Positions 1-6,263 of a DNA stretch of 14,615 bases are shown in pieces. Below the pieces are notes generated by a model. The model was not told the DNA's origin, did not search any database, and saw only the letters and a program-made list of their open reading frames with translations. Position 1 is the first letter of the stretch. Every line of letters starts with the position of its first letter. The translations under genes and the position numbers were made by a program. The stretch lies in the NCBI GenBank assembly GCA_031273645.1, contig JAISRM010000015.1, forward strand, positions 1-14,615. The letters are read 5' to 3'. This DNA is from Endomicrobium sp. GTDB lineage: Bacteria > Elusimicrobiota > Endomicrobiia > Endomicrobiales > Endomicrobiaceae.

Positions 1-120
1 AACATTCGGGCGCAGGCTGATAAGGAAGAACAAATATTAAAAACGCGGGAATGACAACCTGAAAGACGACAAGTTGTGCCTATTTTATGGAACGCAGGTA
101 GTGTATGTTTTGTTTGTGTC

Positions 121-260
121 TGTCATTCCCATGAAAATGGGAATCCATGTTTAATATTAAATAGTTTCTAACATTATTGTTTTTAAAAACGCAATGTAAA
201 CAGACTTCGTCTGTCAGAATTATTTAATAAACATGGATTCCCATTTTCATGGGAATGACA
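121..260. repeat. Module A element with perfect 33-bp terminal inverted repeats
   Basis: The left end (121-153) and right end (228-260) are exact reverse complements over 33 bp. Each end contains the palindrome ATTCCC-ATGAAAAT-GGGAAT, which can form a 7-bp stem with a GAAA loop. The unit begins TGTCATTCCC and ends GGGAATGACA. Inside, 201-215 is a mini-hairpin (CAGACTTCGTCTGTC) that the sister copies at 4431-4508 and 6654-6732 lack. No coding capacity and no transposase is visible, so it looks like a non-autonomous, MITE-like unit. No target-site duplication was obvious. Confidence 0.8.
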
Positions 261-280
261 AACTGAATTATTTAGTAAAC

Positions 281-356
281 GTGGATTGCTACCCGATAAA
301 AACACTCGGGCGCAGGCTGCTAAGGAATAAAGAATATTAAAAACGCGGGAATGACA
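281..356. repeat. Module B element
   Basis: This unit runs from GTGGATT to GGGAATGACA with about 55 bp between the palindrome half-sites. Diagnostic internal words are ACCCGATAAAAACA, CGGGCGCAGGCTGC and AATATTAAAAACGC. CCCGA and TCGGG can pair as an internal stem. The left half-site is degenerate here (ATTGCT instead of ATTCCC). Sister copies lie at 4356-4433, 4547-4623, 6538-6613, 6771-6841 and 13108-13183 (some in the opposite orientation), with partial ones at 1-56, 6325-6369, 13270-13310 and 13372-13438. Confidence 0.8.
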
Positions 357-509
357 AAAAACAGCCGAAGGCTGTCTGACAGAATTTTTCAGCAAACGTG
401 TATCCTGCTTTCGCGGGAATGACAAAAACACAGACGAAGTCTGTCATTTGCATGAAAATGGGAAATTATGTTTACTGCAAGTATGCTAATCATGCCGCGA
501 TACAGGCAT

Positions 510-538
510 TAGACACGTTCTGAAATAATTGCTATAAT
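510..538 (+). promoter_or_regulatory. Sigma-70-type promoter for the tRNA gene
   Basis: TAGACA (510-515) is followed after 17 bp by a consensus TATAAT (533-538). Predicted initiation near 545 would give a leader of about 45 nt before the tRNA. The spacing and the near-consensus boxes make this one of the best promoters in the window. It may also feed transcription into dnaX, because no clear terminator hairpin is visible between the tRNA and dnaX. Confidence 0.75.
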
Positions 539-589
539 GCGATAAATTAAATTTGAGCTTGTTTTTTACATAAACAGCAGTTATATAGC

Positions 590-662
590 GGGGCTGTAGC
601 TCAGCTGGGAGAGCGCTTCGTTCGCAACGAAGAGGCCGTCGGTTCAATCCCGATCAGCTCCA
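590..662 (+). tRNA. tRNA-Ala (anticodon CGC)
   Basis: A full cloverleaf of 73 nt can be drawn. The acceptor stem GGGGCTG pairs with CAGCTCC (one G-U) and the discriminator is A. The D arm is GCTC...GAGC. The anticodon stem CTTCG/CGAAG closes the loop TTCGCAA, giving anticodon CGC, which reads alanine codon GCG. The T arm is GTCGG-TTCAATC-CCGAT. The 3' CCA is not encoded (the sequence continues TTTT), so CCA would be added by nucleotidyltransferase. A promoter with a perfect -10 box lies just upstream. Confidence 0.95.
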
Positions 663-895
663 TTTTTGTTTTGGCTTTTAAATTTTATCGCATCGGAAAC
701 TTCTGCGGACTGACGTTTGTCTGCGCATTTAAATAAAAATACAATTAAAATTAAAGATGCAAACAAAGGAATGTCATAAGCATTCCGCTTGGAAACTACG
801 GGCGTAATCCTGTAGAGGAACGCGTCCCTGTGGGCAAAGCAATGCAGGGCAGGCAAAGCCTCATTCTTAATTTTTAATTTTTAGTTGGTGTTAAA
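663..895 (+). other. tRNA-dnaX spacer with several inverted repeats
   Basis: No gene is supported in this 233-bp spacer. It contains local stems: GGAATG/CATTCC (768-786, 7-nt loop), CTACGGG/CCTGTAG (796-815, one G-U, 6-nt loop) and AGGCAAAGCCT (851-861). It lacks the dispersed modules found in the other long spacers. A signal recognition particle RNA gene sits beside dnaX in many bacteria, but its conserved apical loop is not recognisable here. The 70-codon minus-strand reading frame overlaps the tRNA and is not convincing. The dnaX ribosome-binding site, if any, is a weak GGTG. Confidence 0.5.
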
Positions 896-2521
896 ATGTC
901 CTATCTTGTTTTAGCCAGAAAATTCAGACCGAAAAATTTTGACGAAGTTATCGGTCAGGACCATATCTCTCAAACTCTCAAAAACGCCATAACCGAAAAC
1001 CGCGTCGCCCACGCCTATCTTTTTAGCGGCCCGAGAGGCTGCGGAAAAACTACGATGGCAAGAATTCTTGCAAAAGCTCTAAATTGCAAAGAAGGACCTA
1101 CGCCGCATCCGTGCGGAGTATGCGAAAACTGCGTTGAAATAGCCAAAAGTTCCAGCGTCGATGTTTTTGAAATAGACGCCGCTTCAAACACAGGCGTTGA
1201 CAATATCAGAGAGCTGCGCGACAACGCTAAATTTGTTCCGTCAAATTCAAAATATAAAGTTTATATCATAGACGAAGTTCATCAGTTAAGCAAAGGGGCT
1301 TTTAACGCTCTTTTGAAAACTCTTGAAGAGCCTCCGGAACACGTAATTTTTGTGCTTGCCACTACCGAGCAGCATATGGTGCCGGTAACAGTGCTTTCCC
1401 GCTGTCAGAAATACAGGTTCAAACTTATATCGTCAAAAGACATTTTTAACGCGATAAAAAGTATGGGCATTAAAGAGAATTTTGAAATAGACGACGAAGC
1501 GTTAAACATAATAATAACGGCTTCCGGCGGTTCCATGAGAGACGCCTTAAGTCTGCTTGATCAGGCCGTTTCGTCATGCCCGGAAAAAATTACCGGTCAA
1601 TACATAAGAGGGCTTCTCGGTCTTTTGCCTAAAGATATTATCGCTTCCGTAACGCAGGATTTGTCAAAAGGCGATATTCAAAATATTCTTGAAACCGTTA
1701 AAAACGTTTTTGAACAGGGTTACAATATTTTACAGTTTGCAAGAGATCTGCGCGATCATCTGCGCCGCGTTATGATTTATTCTCTAAATCCGGAAATAGC
1801 CGACATTTCAACCGAAGAAAAGAAACTTTTTGAAAGCCAAAAATCTCTGTTTTCCGTCTCGCGCCACGTGAGAATGAACAATTTGCTTTCTAAAGCCATT
1901 GAAGAAATGCGCTGGCACGACCAGCCCAGAATTTTGCTTGAAATGTATTTGTTAAAAATGTCGGAACCTTATTATAACGTCGGAGAACTTATAAATAAAA
2001 TTTCCGAACTTGAAAAAAGAGTTCAAGACGACGCGCATCGCGGCCGGCCGAGTTTTTCTGCGGGGACTTCTTTAGAAAAAAACATTTCCGAAGATCTGTC
2101 TGGCATTTCAGCCGGAGATTTATTAAATATATGGACGGAAATCGTTTCTGAAATTACCGCCAAACATCTTACCGCTTCGGAACTAAAAAAAGCTGTGGCG
2201 AAAGTTTTAGGCCATAACAGCGTGCAGCTGTCTGTTCCCGATAAATATCATTACGACGGCGTTATGGAGTTTCGCGAGCAAATTTCAAAGCTTTATCAAA
2301 GAAAAACCGGAAGCGCCGTCGAGGTAAAAGTAATTATTGAAAATATCGACCAGTCAGCCGCCGCGCAAGAAGATATAGTGGTTGAAGAAGAGACGGCTTT
2401 GCAGCCGGCGCAAGAATATACCGTCGCCGAAGATTTAAAAGAGAGCTCAAAAAACGCCGTGCCCGAAAGCGTGCGCAAAATAGCCGAAGGGTTTGGCGGC
2501 TCCGTAAAGAAAATAGATTAA
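896..2521 (+). CDS. dnaX: DNA polymerase III subunit gamma/tau
   Basis: This is the clamp-loader ATPase that loads the sliding clamp onto primed DNA and, in its long tau form, tethers the polymerase. The 541-aa protein has the classical order: Walker A GPRGCGKT (45-52), zinc-binding cysteines C64, C73, C76 and C79, Walker B region VYIIDEVH (122-129), sensor-1 region LATTE (154-158) and the SRC arginine-finger motif (168-170). The AAA+ core is followed by the clamp-loader collar region to about residue 375 and then a lower-complexity, acidic C-terminal part, as in tau. The start MSYLVLARKFRP is the usual N terminus of the family, although the upstream Shine-Dalgarno match is weak. It is the first gene of an operon with an exported protein and recR. 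A possible slippery site lies at 2077-2083. Confidence 0.97.
   Translation: MSYLVLARKFRPKNFDEVIGQDHISQTLKNAITENRVAHAYLFSGPRGCGKTTMARILAKALNCKEGPTPHPCGVCENCVEIAKSSSVDVFEIDAASNTGVDNIRELRDNAKFVPSNSKYKVYIIDEVHQLSKGAFNALLKTLEEPPEHVIFVLATTEQHMVPVTVLSRCQKYRFKLISSKDIFNAIKSMGIKENFEIDDEALNIIITASGGSMRDALSLLDQAVSSCPEKITGQYIRGLLGLLPKDIIASVTQDLSKGDIQNILETVKNVFEQGYNILQFARDLRDHLRRVMIYSLNPEIADISTEEKKLFESQKSLFSVSRHVRMNNLLSKAIEEMRWHDQPRILLEMYLLKMSEPYYNVGELINKISELEKRVQDDAHRGRPSFSAGTSLEKNISEDLSGISAGDLLNIWTEIVSEITAKHLTASELKKAVAKVLGHNSVQLSVPDKYHYDGVMEFREQISKLYQRKTGSAVEVKVIIENIDQSAAAQEDIVVEEETALQPAQEYTVAEDLKESSKNAVPESVRKIAEGFGGSVKKID
2077..2083 (+). promoter_or_regulatory. Possible programmed frameshift site in dnaX
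   Basis: A run of seven A (2076-2082) followed by C forms the slippery heptamer A AAA AAC in the correct phase with the zero-frame codons AAA AAC (Lys395-Asn396). It lies just past the collar domain, where E. coli dnaX shifts to make gamma. A -1 shift would add about 22 codons and stop at a TGA near 2150. A +1 shift would stop at a TAA after about 13 codons. Either would give a gamma-like protein of roughly 410-418 residues. No stimulatory stem-loop was established, so this remains a hypothesis. Confidence 0.35.
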
Positions 2522-2531
2522 GAGGTGAAAA

Positions 2532-3692
2532 ATGAAAAATGTTTATGCCGCGTTATTTTTTATTTTCATAACGGCAAATTGTTTTGCATTGACTCCAAAT
2601 GAAATTATTGAAAAATCTTATTCAGTTGATTTGTACGGAAGGGAAAGCGCTGTCGGCGCCTATGTTATAGAGCAGGAGAACGATAACGGGGATAGAAAAA
2701 ATGACGAATCGCGCGGGATTTTTGTAAGATATTCCGATAAAGGCGCCATAAGAACCGATGCGTACGCCATAGACAAGAAAGGTCAGCTTTCCGGCACTTC
2801 TTTTATAAAAAATAAAGACGGCGCGTTTTTTTCAAAAGATCCTGAACTTACCCAAGATGGAGTAAAGTTTGTTACATATACGCAGCTTAGCAAAAAGCGG
2901 CAGGAACAAAACGATGAACTAAAAAGCGTCAGCCAAAAAGACGAGGAGCTTTTAGCGCAAAAATACCGGCAGGCCTTGCAGGATTCGGCGCCGGATATAG
3001 AAGTTGACGACAGCGCCCCCGACGTTTACGTTTTAACTTTTAAAAATAAAGACGCAAATAAGGCGTCAGAAGGCTTTACGGGAGACGGCAAACTTTATGT
3101 TTCTGAGGCTGTCGGCCGCGCCTATCTGCTTGAAACAAAGCGGATCATTGATAAAAAAACTTTTTTTACCACAGGCTATGAAATAAAATACAATAGGGAC
3201 GCCGTAAAAATTTCCGTTGAAAATTCCGACGAGTATAAGCAGCTTTCAGATAAAAAGAAAGCGGCCTATCTTGAAAAAAAGACAGATGAAATAGTAAAGA
3301 GTTTTAGTTCAAAAACTACGCTCTCAGATTTTAGAAGCGTACCAAAAAGCGCGTATTCTTATCCGTATTCAGTCGTAACCGAGACGACAAATTCAAAAAA
3401 CAAGAAAGATATCCTCCGCATAAAAATCATAAAATTTGAAAAACTTACCGCAGCAGCCGCAACAGACGCGCTTACCCCTAAAAACGTTAAAAGCATGAAA
3501 GCCGCCGTCAGAGACGAGATAAGAGCTTCAAGGGGCAAAGCCGCCGTCGACGATAACGGGGAAGAAGTTACAAATGAAGATATAAAGCAGGAAGTAAAAG
3601 AAGCTGTCAAAGACGATATTAAACGCGATATAAAAAGGCAAGCTAAAAAAGACATAATGAACAGCGTAAGAAAAGGCGCGTTCGGGTTTTAA
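2532..3692 (+). CDS. Exported protein of unknown function between dnaX and recR
   Basis: The 386-aa product is not a family I can name with confidence. Residues 1-19 form a signal peptide (charged start, hydrophobic core, likely cleavage after NCFA), so the mature protein should be periplasmic or outer-membrane associated. The body is rich in predicted beta strands with short motifs such as YVIEQENDNG, FVRYSDKG and GKLYVSEAVGRAYLLETKRI. This pattern is loosely reminiscent of LolA-like lipoprotein-sorting folds, which is an inference only. The C-terminal ~45 residues are highly charged and helical with repeated Asp-Ile-Lys units. A good Shine-Dalgarno sequence (AGAGGTGA) precedes the ATG 10 bp after dnaX, and the stop is 1 bp before recR, so the three genes are almost certainly cotranscribed. 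Confidence 0.85.
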   Translation: MKNVYAALFFIFITANCFALTPNEIIEKSYSVDLYGRESAVGAYVIEQENDNGDRKNDESRGIFVRYSDKGAIRTDAYAIDKKGQLSGTSFIKNKDGAFFSKDPELTQDGVKFVTYTQLSKKRQEQNDELKSVSQKDEELLAQKYRQALQDSAPDIEVDDSAPDVYVLTFKNKDANKASEGFTGDGKLYVSEAVGRAYLLETKRIIDKKTFFTTGYEIKYNRDAVKISVENSDEYKQLSDKKKAAYLEKKTDEIVKSFSSKTTLSDFRSVPKSAYSYPYSVVTETTNSKNKKDILRIKIIKFEKLTAAAATDALTPKNVKSMKAAVRDEIRASRGKAAVDDNGEEVTNEDIKQEVKEAVKDDIKRDIKRQAKKDIMNSVRKGAFGF

Positions 3693-3693
3693 A

Positions 3694-4290
3694 ATGAATC
3701 GTCCGCAAGCCGTTGAAAGAATGGTTGAAATAATAAAAAAACTTCCGGGCGTCGGTCCTAAAATGGCCGAACGCCTTAGTTATCATATTTTAAAAATGCC
3801 TCAAAACGAGGCCGACAGGCTTATTGATTCAATTCAGCAAGGCAGACGAGTTATGAAATATTGCGACGTCTGTTTTAATTTGAGCGAATCAAACCCGTGC
3901 CCTATATGCGCCGACGCTTACAGAGATAAAACTACGCTTTGCATTGTTGAAACTCCTCAGGATTTGCTTGCGGTAAGCAAAGTAAAAGAATATAAAGGGC
4001 TTTATTTTGTGCTTGGCGGCGCGCTTTCGCCGCTTGACGCCATAGGTCCCGACGATATACGCATAGCCCAGCTGCTTAAGCGGTTGGCAAACGATAAAAT
4101 TTCAGAAATAATACTTGCCACAGACACCGATTCAAAAGGCGAAACTACCGCGCTTTATCTTGCCCAATTAATAAAACCTTTAAATATTAAAGTTACAAGA
4201 TTAGGCTACGGGCTTCCCGTAGGCGGCGACATAGAATATGCCGACGAAGTAACAATTTCCCGCGCAATAGCCGGCAGAAAAGAAATGTAA
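3694..4290 (+). CDS. recR: Recombination protein RecR
   Basis: RecR works with RecO (and RecF) to load RecA onto gapped DNA during recombinational repair in the cytoplasm. The 198-aa length is typical. The order of motifs is diagnostic: helix-hairpin-helix KLPGVGPKMAERLSYHIL (16-33), a zinc finger with C57, C60, C69 and C72, a Toprim domain beginning TLCIVETPQD (81-90) with the conserved LATDTDSKGETTA segment (141-153), and the C-terminal motif GLPVGGDIEYAD (173-184). The usual ATNPTVEGEAT wording of the Toprim region is altered to ATDTDSKGETT. The gene begins 1 bp after the upstream stop, with no room for its own promoter. A GC-rich mini-hairpin with a T tract follows its stop codon. Confidence 0.97.
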   Translation: MNRPQAVERMVEIIKKLPGVGPKMAERLSYHILKMPQNEADRLIDSIQQGRRVMKYCDVCFNLSESNPCPICADAYRDKTTLCIVETPQDLLAVSKVKEYKGLYFVLGGALSPLDAIGPDDIRIAQLLKRLANDKISEIILATDTDSKGETTALYLAQLIKPLNIKVTRLGYGLPVGGDIEYADEVTISRAIAGRKEM

Positions 4291-4858
4291 TAGCAGGCTT
4301 TGCCTGTTTTATAAAACACAGATCGCGTCTGTTTTGTCAATCGTTTTTTCAAGGTCTGTCATTGCCGAAAGTATTAATGATCTTTTATTCCTAAGCAGCC
4401 TGCGCCCGAATGTTTCTATCGGGTGGGGATCCATGTTTAATATTAATGTAGTTTCTAACATTATTGTTTTTAAAAACGCGATGAAAAAAGAATTTTTAGT
4501 AAACGTGGATTCCCGCTTTCGCGGGAATGACAAACACAGACGAAGTCTGTCATTGCCGAAAGTATTAATGATCTTGTATTCCTAAGCAGCCTGCGCCGAA
4601 TGTTTCTATCGGGTGGGAATCCATATTTAATATTAATGTAGTTTCTAACATTATTGTTTTTAAAAACGCGATGAAAAAAGAATTTTTAGTAAACGTGGAT
4701 TCCCGCTTTCGCGGGAATGACAAGCACAGACGAAGTCTGTTTTGTTTGTGTCTGTCATTTCCATAAAATAGAGGAAGTCTGGGTTAGGAATAACAAAACA
4801 TTAATATTTTCGGGGAAGACAAAATAGACTTCATCTGCAGACTGCGTCTGTTTGTCAA
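4291..4858. repeat. Intergenic repeat array 2 with a ~190-bp tandem duplication
   Basis: The array starts immediately after the recR stop with a mini-hairpin (4294-4306), then another (4319-4331). The stretch 4354-4546 is repeated at 4545-4740 with only a few differences, including one C deletion near 4600. Each unit is a module B (left half-site variant TTGCCGAAAGTATTAATGATC), then a module A, then ATTCCC-GCTTTCGC-GGGAAT (4509-4528 and 4699-4718), then the mini-hairpin CAGACGAAGTCTG (4537-4549 and 4727-4739). A further mini-hairpin is at 4838-4850. Reading frames of 83 codons (plus) and 74 codons (minus) here are translations of the repeats. Confidence 0.9.
4294..4310 (+). terminator. Mini-hairpin with T tract after recR
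   Basis: CAGGC-TTT-GCCTG (4294-4306) begins 3 bp after the recR stop codon and is followed by TTTT. Flanking bases extend the stem to about 7 bp with one G-U pair. It is weak as an intrinsic terminator, but its position is right for ending the dnaX-recR transcript. It is also a member of the dispersed mini-hairpin family, so its role as a terminator is an inference. Confidence 0.45.
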
Positions 4859-4913
4859 TTGCGGCAAAAGTCAAAAATTAGATGGTCATTTTAATAGTAT
4901 AAGAGATCAAATA

Positions 4914-5783
4914 ATGACAAAATATTCGGAATGCGAAATTCTTTCCGGCGGGGCGCGCATTGTTTTATCGGTTTGGGAAATCTCTAAACCTGAAGCGGTG
5001 ATTGTTTTTATTCCCGCCACTATGGTTCACCCTCTGATTTATGAGCGGCTTCTTTGCGGGTTTGCCGAGCGCGGTTTTTGCGTTGTCGGAGTGCATCCCG
5101 TCGGGCATGGGAAAAGTCCGCGCGATGTAAAACTCTATACGCTTTGCGATATAGCGCAAAACGGACGCGACGCGGTTTCTTTTGCTTTAGATAAATTTAA
5201 TTTGCCGGTTATTGCGCTTGGTTCAAGTCAAGGCGGCATTGTTGCGGCGGCTTTGGCTTGCGCCGACAAACGAATTGCGGCGGTTTTTGCGCACAATATT
5301 CTTCTCTCGGAACTGCCTGATTCTATAGGCATAACGCGTTTTCCTAAACAGCTGCGGCATGTATATCGTTTAGCGCAGGCAGCATTCAAATTTTTTGCGC
5401 GCTTAATGCCCAAATTAAAGCTTCCGCTTGGCTTTTATTTAGACAGGAAACGCATTAGCCGCGATCTTAAACTTTGGGAATCGCTTGAAAGCGATCCGCT
5501 TTGTTTAACGCATTATTGCCTGCATTTTCTTGCAAGTCTGTTTACGACTCGTTTTCAAGGGTTGACGGACGCAAGCATTTGTTGTCCGGTTTATGTTATT
5601 GCCGATAGCGGAGACATGCTTTTCACCGCTGATTATACGCAGAAAGTATTTGAGCGGCTGCGCGCGCCTTATAAAGAAATGGTAACGTTCAATTTTAATG
5701 ATCATATGCTGATGTATTCTCATCCTCAGGCTGTATGTGATTTGCTGGCGGTAAAAATGAGAGAAGCTCTTCTTATTGCTTAA
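4914..5783 (+). CDS. Alpha/beta hydrolase (serine hydrolase, lysophospholipase/S33-like)
   Basis: The 289-aa product has the layout of an alpha/beta-hydrolase. An N-terminal strand (AVIVFIPATMVHP, 28-40) precedes the segment HPVGHGKS (61-68) typical of the family. The nucleophile elbow is G-S-S-Q-G (103-107), with Ser105 as likely nucleophile. A helical cap region spans about 130-215. The probable acid is Asp234 in ADSGDMLF and the probable base is His264 in NDHMLM. There is no signal peptide or membrane segment, so it should be cytoplasmic. Substrate cannot be read from the sequence; esters or lysophospholipids are possible. The Shine-Dalgarno match (AAGAGAT) is modest. A small membrane-protein gene follows 36 bp downstream and may be cotranscribed. 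Confidence 0.85.
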   Translation: MTKYSECEILSGGARIVLSVWEISKPEAVIVFIPATMVHPLIYERLLCGFAERGFCVVGVHPVGHGKSPRDVKLYTLCDIAQNGRDAVSFALDKFNLPVIALGSSQGGIVAAALACADKRIAAVFAHNILLSELPDSIGITRFPKQLRHVYRLAQAAFKFFARLMPKLKLPLGFYLDRKRISRDLKLWESLESDPLCLTHYCLHFLASLFTTRFQGLTDASICCPVYVIADSGDMLFTADYTQKVFERLRAPYKEMVTFNFNDHMLMYSHPQAVCDLLAVKMREALLIA

Positions 5784-5819
5784 ATTATAAGCCGCGTTTA
5801 ATTTTTATCGGGATCGATA

Positions 5820-6239
5820 ATGACAATTGTTATTTTGGCTGTTGTTGCCGCCGTTTATTTTGGAGCTTACGCCTATATTTCATGGCGTATCAGTTCAGGG
5901 CTGTCTTTAAAAAGTCCGTACAAATGGTATTTTTTTGCCGCTATGGCGGCTGTAAGTTTGGTTGTCCCGCTGAGCAGATTCTTAGGAATACACGGCGTTA
6001 TTATCCCGTTTACCGATTTAGCTTATATTATCAGCCTTTTTTTTACGGCTTTGAAAATTTTTACCGTTTTATTTATTTTAAACGACATAATAAATATTGC
6101 AAATTTATTTTTGAAAATAAAAGATTTCAGATATATTTCAACTTTAATAACTATTTTAATTGCGCTTATTTGCTGCGCGGTTTGGGCAGTTATGTCTGAT
6201 TTCCTCTATTTTAATGAAGCAAGTACTTCAGTGTTTTAA
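5820..6239 (+). CDS. Small integral membrane protein, about four helices
   Basis: The 139-aa product is almost entirely hydrophobic, with likely transmembrane segments near residues 2-22, 38-57, 64-90 and 105-127. I do not recognise a definite family. The arrangement resembles the N-terminal four-helix part of membrane-anchored metallophosphoesterases, which would normally continue into a soluble catalytic domain. Here the frame stops soon after the fourth helix and the downstream DNA is a repeat array. It may therefore be either a genuine short protein or the surviving 5' part of a longer gene. The start ATG is preceded by a weak GGGA element. It follows the hydrolase gene closely on the same strand. 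Confidence 0.65.
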   Translation: MTIVILAVVAAVYFGAYAYISWRISSGLSLKSPYKWYFFAAMAAVSLVVPLSRFLGIHGVIIPFTDLAYIISLFFTALKIFTVLFILNDIINIANLFLKIKDFRYISTLITILIALICCAVWAVMSDFLYFNEASTSVF

Positions 6240-6263
6240 TTTAGCTTTGTAATTATGAACCTA

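Larger units (their letters stand above)
1..480. repeat. Intergenic repeat array 1 (modules A and B, mini-hairpins)
   Basis: This stretch has no credible gene. It holds a truncated module B (1-56), a complete module A flanked by two ATTCCC-N8-GGGAAT palindromes (121-260), the right tail of another module A joined to a module B (264-356), and a mini-hairpin joined to a right half of module A (361-425). Mini-hairpins of 5-bp stem and 3-nt loop sit at 201-213, 362-374 and 431-443. The 82-codon minus-strand reading frame across this region is only a translation of the repeats. The same modules recur in the four other spacers of this window, which is the evidence that they are dispersed repeats. 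Confidence 0.9.

Noticed and set aside
183..431. 82-codon minus-strand reading frame
   Set aside because: It is a translation of modules A and B (motifs such as CHSHENGNPC come from the ATTCCC palindrome), with no ribosome-binding site.
644..856. 70-codon minus-strand frame with a hydrophobic stretch
   Set aside because: Overlaps the tRNA gene, has no ribosome-binding site, and its stop lies within the tRNA.
4309..4585. 74- and 83-codon frames on opposite strands
   Set aside because: Both lie wholly within the duplicated repeat units and recur wherever module A occurs (MLETILILNMD on the minus strand).
4354..4740. CRISPR array
   Set aside because: Two long near-identical units containing several nested palindromes, with no short repeat and unique-spacer alternation and no cas genes.
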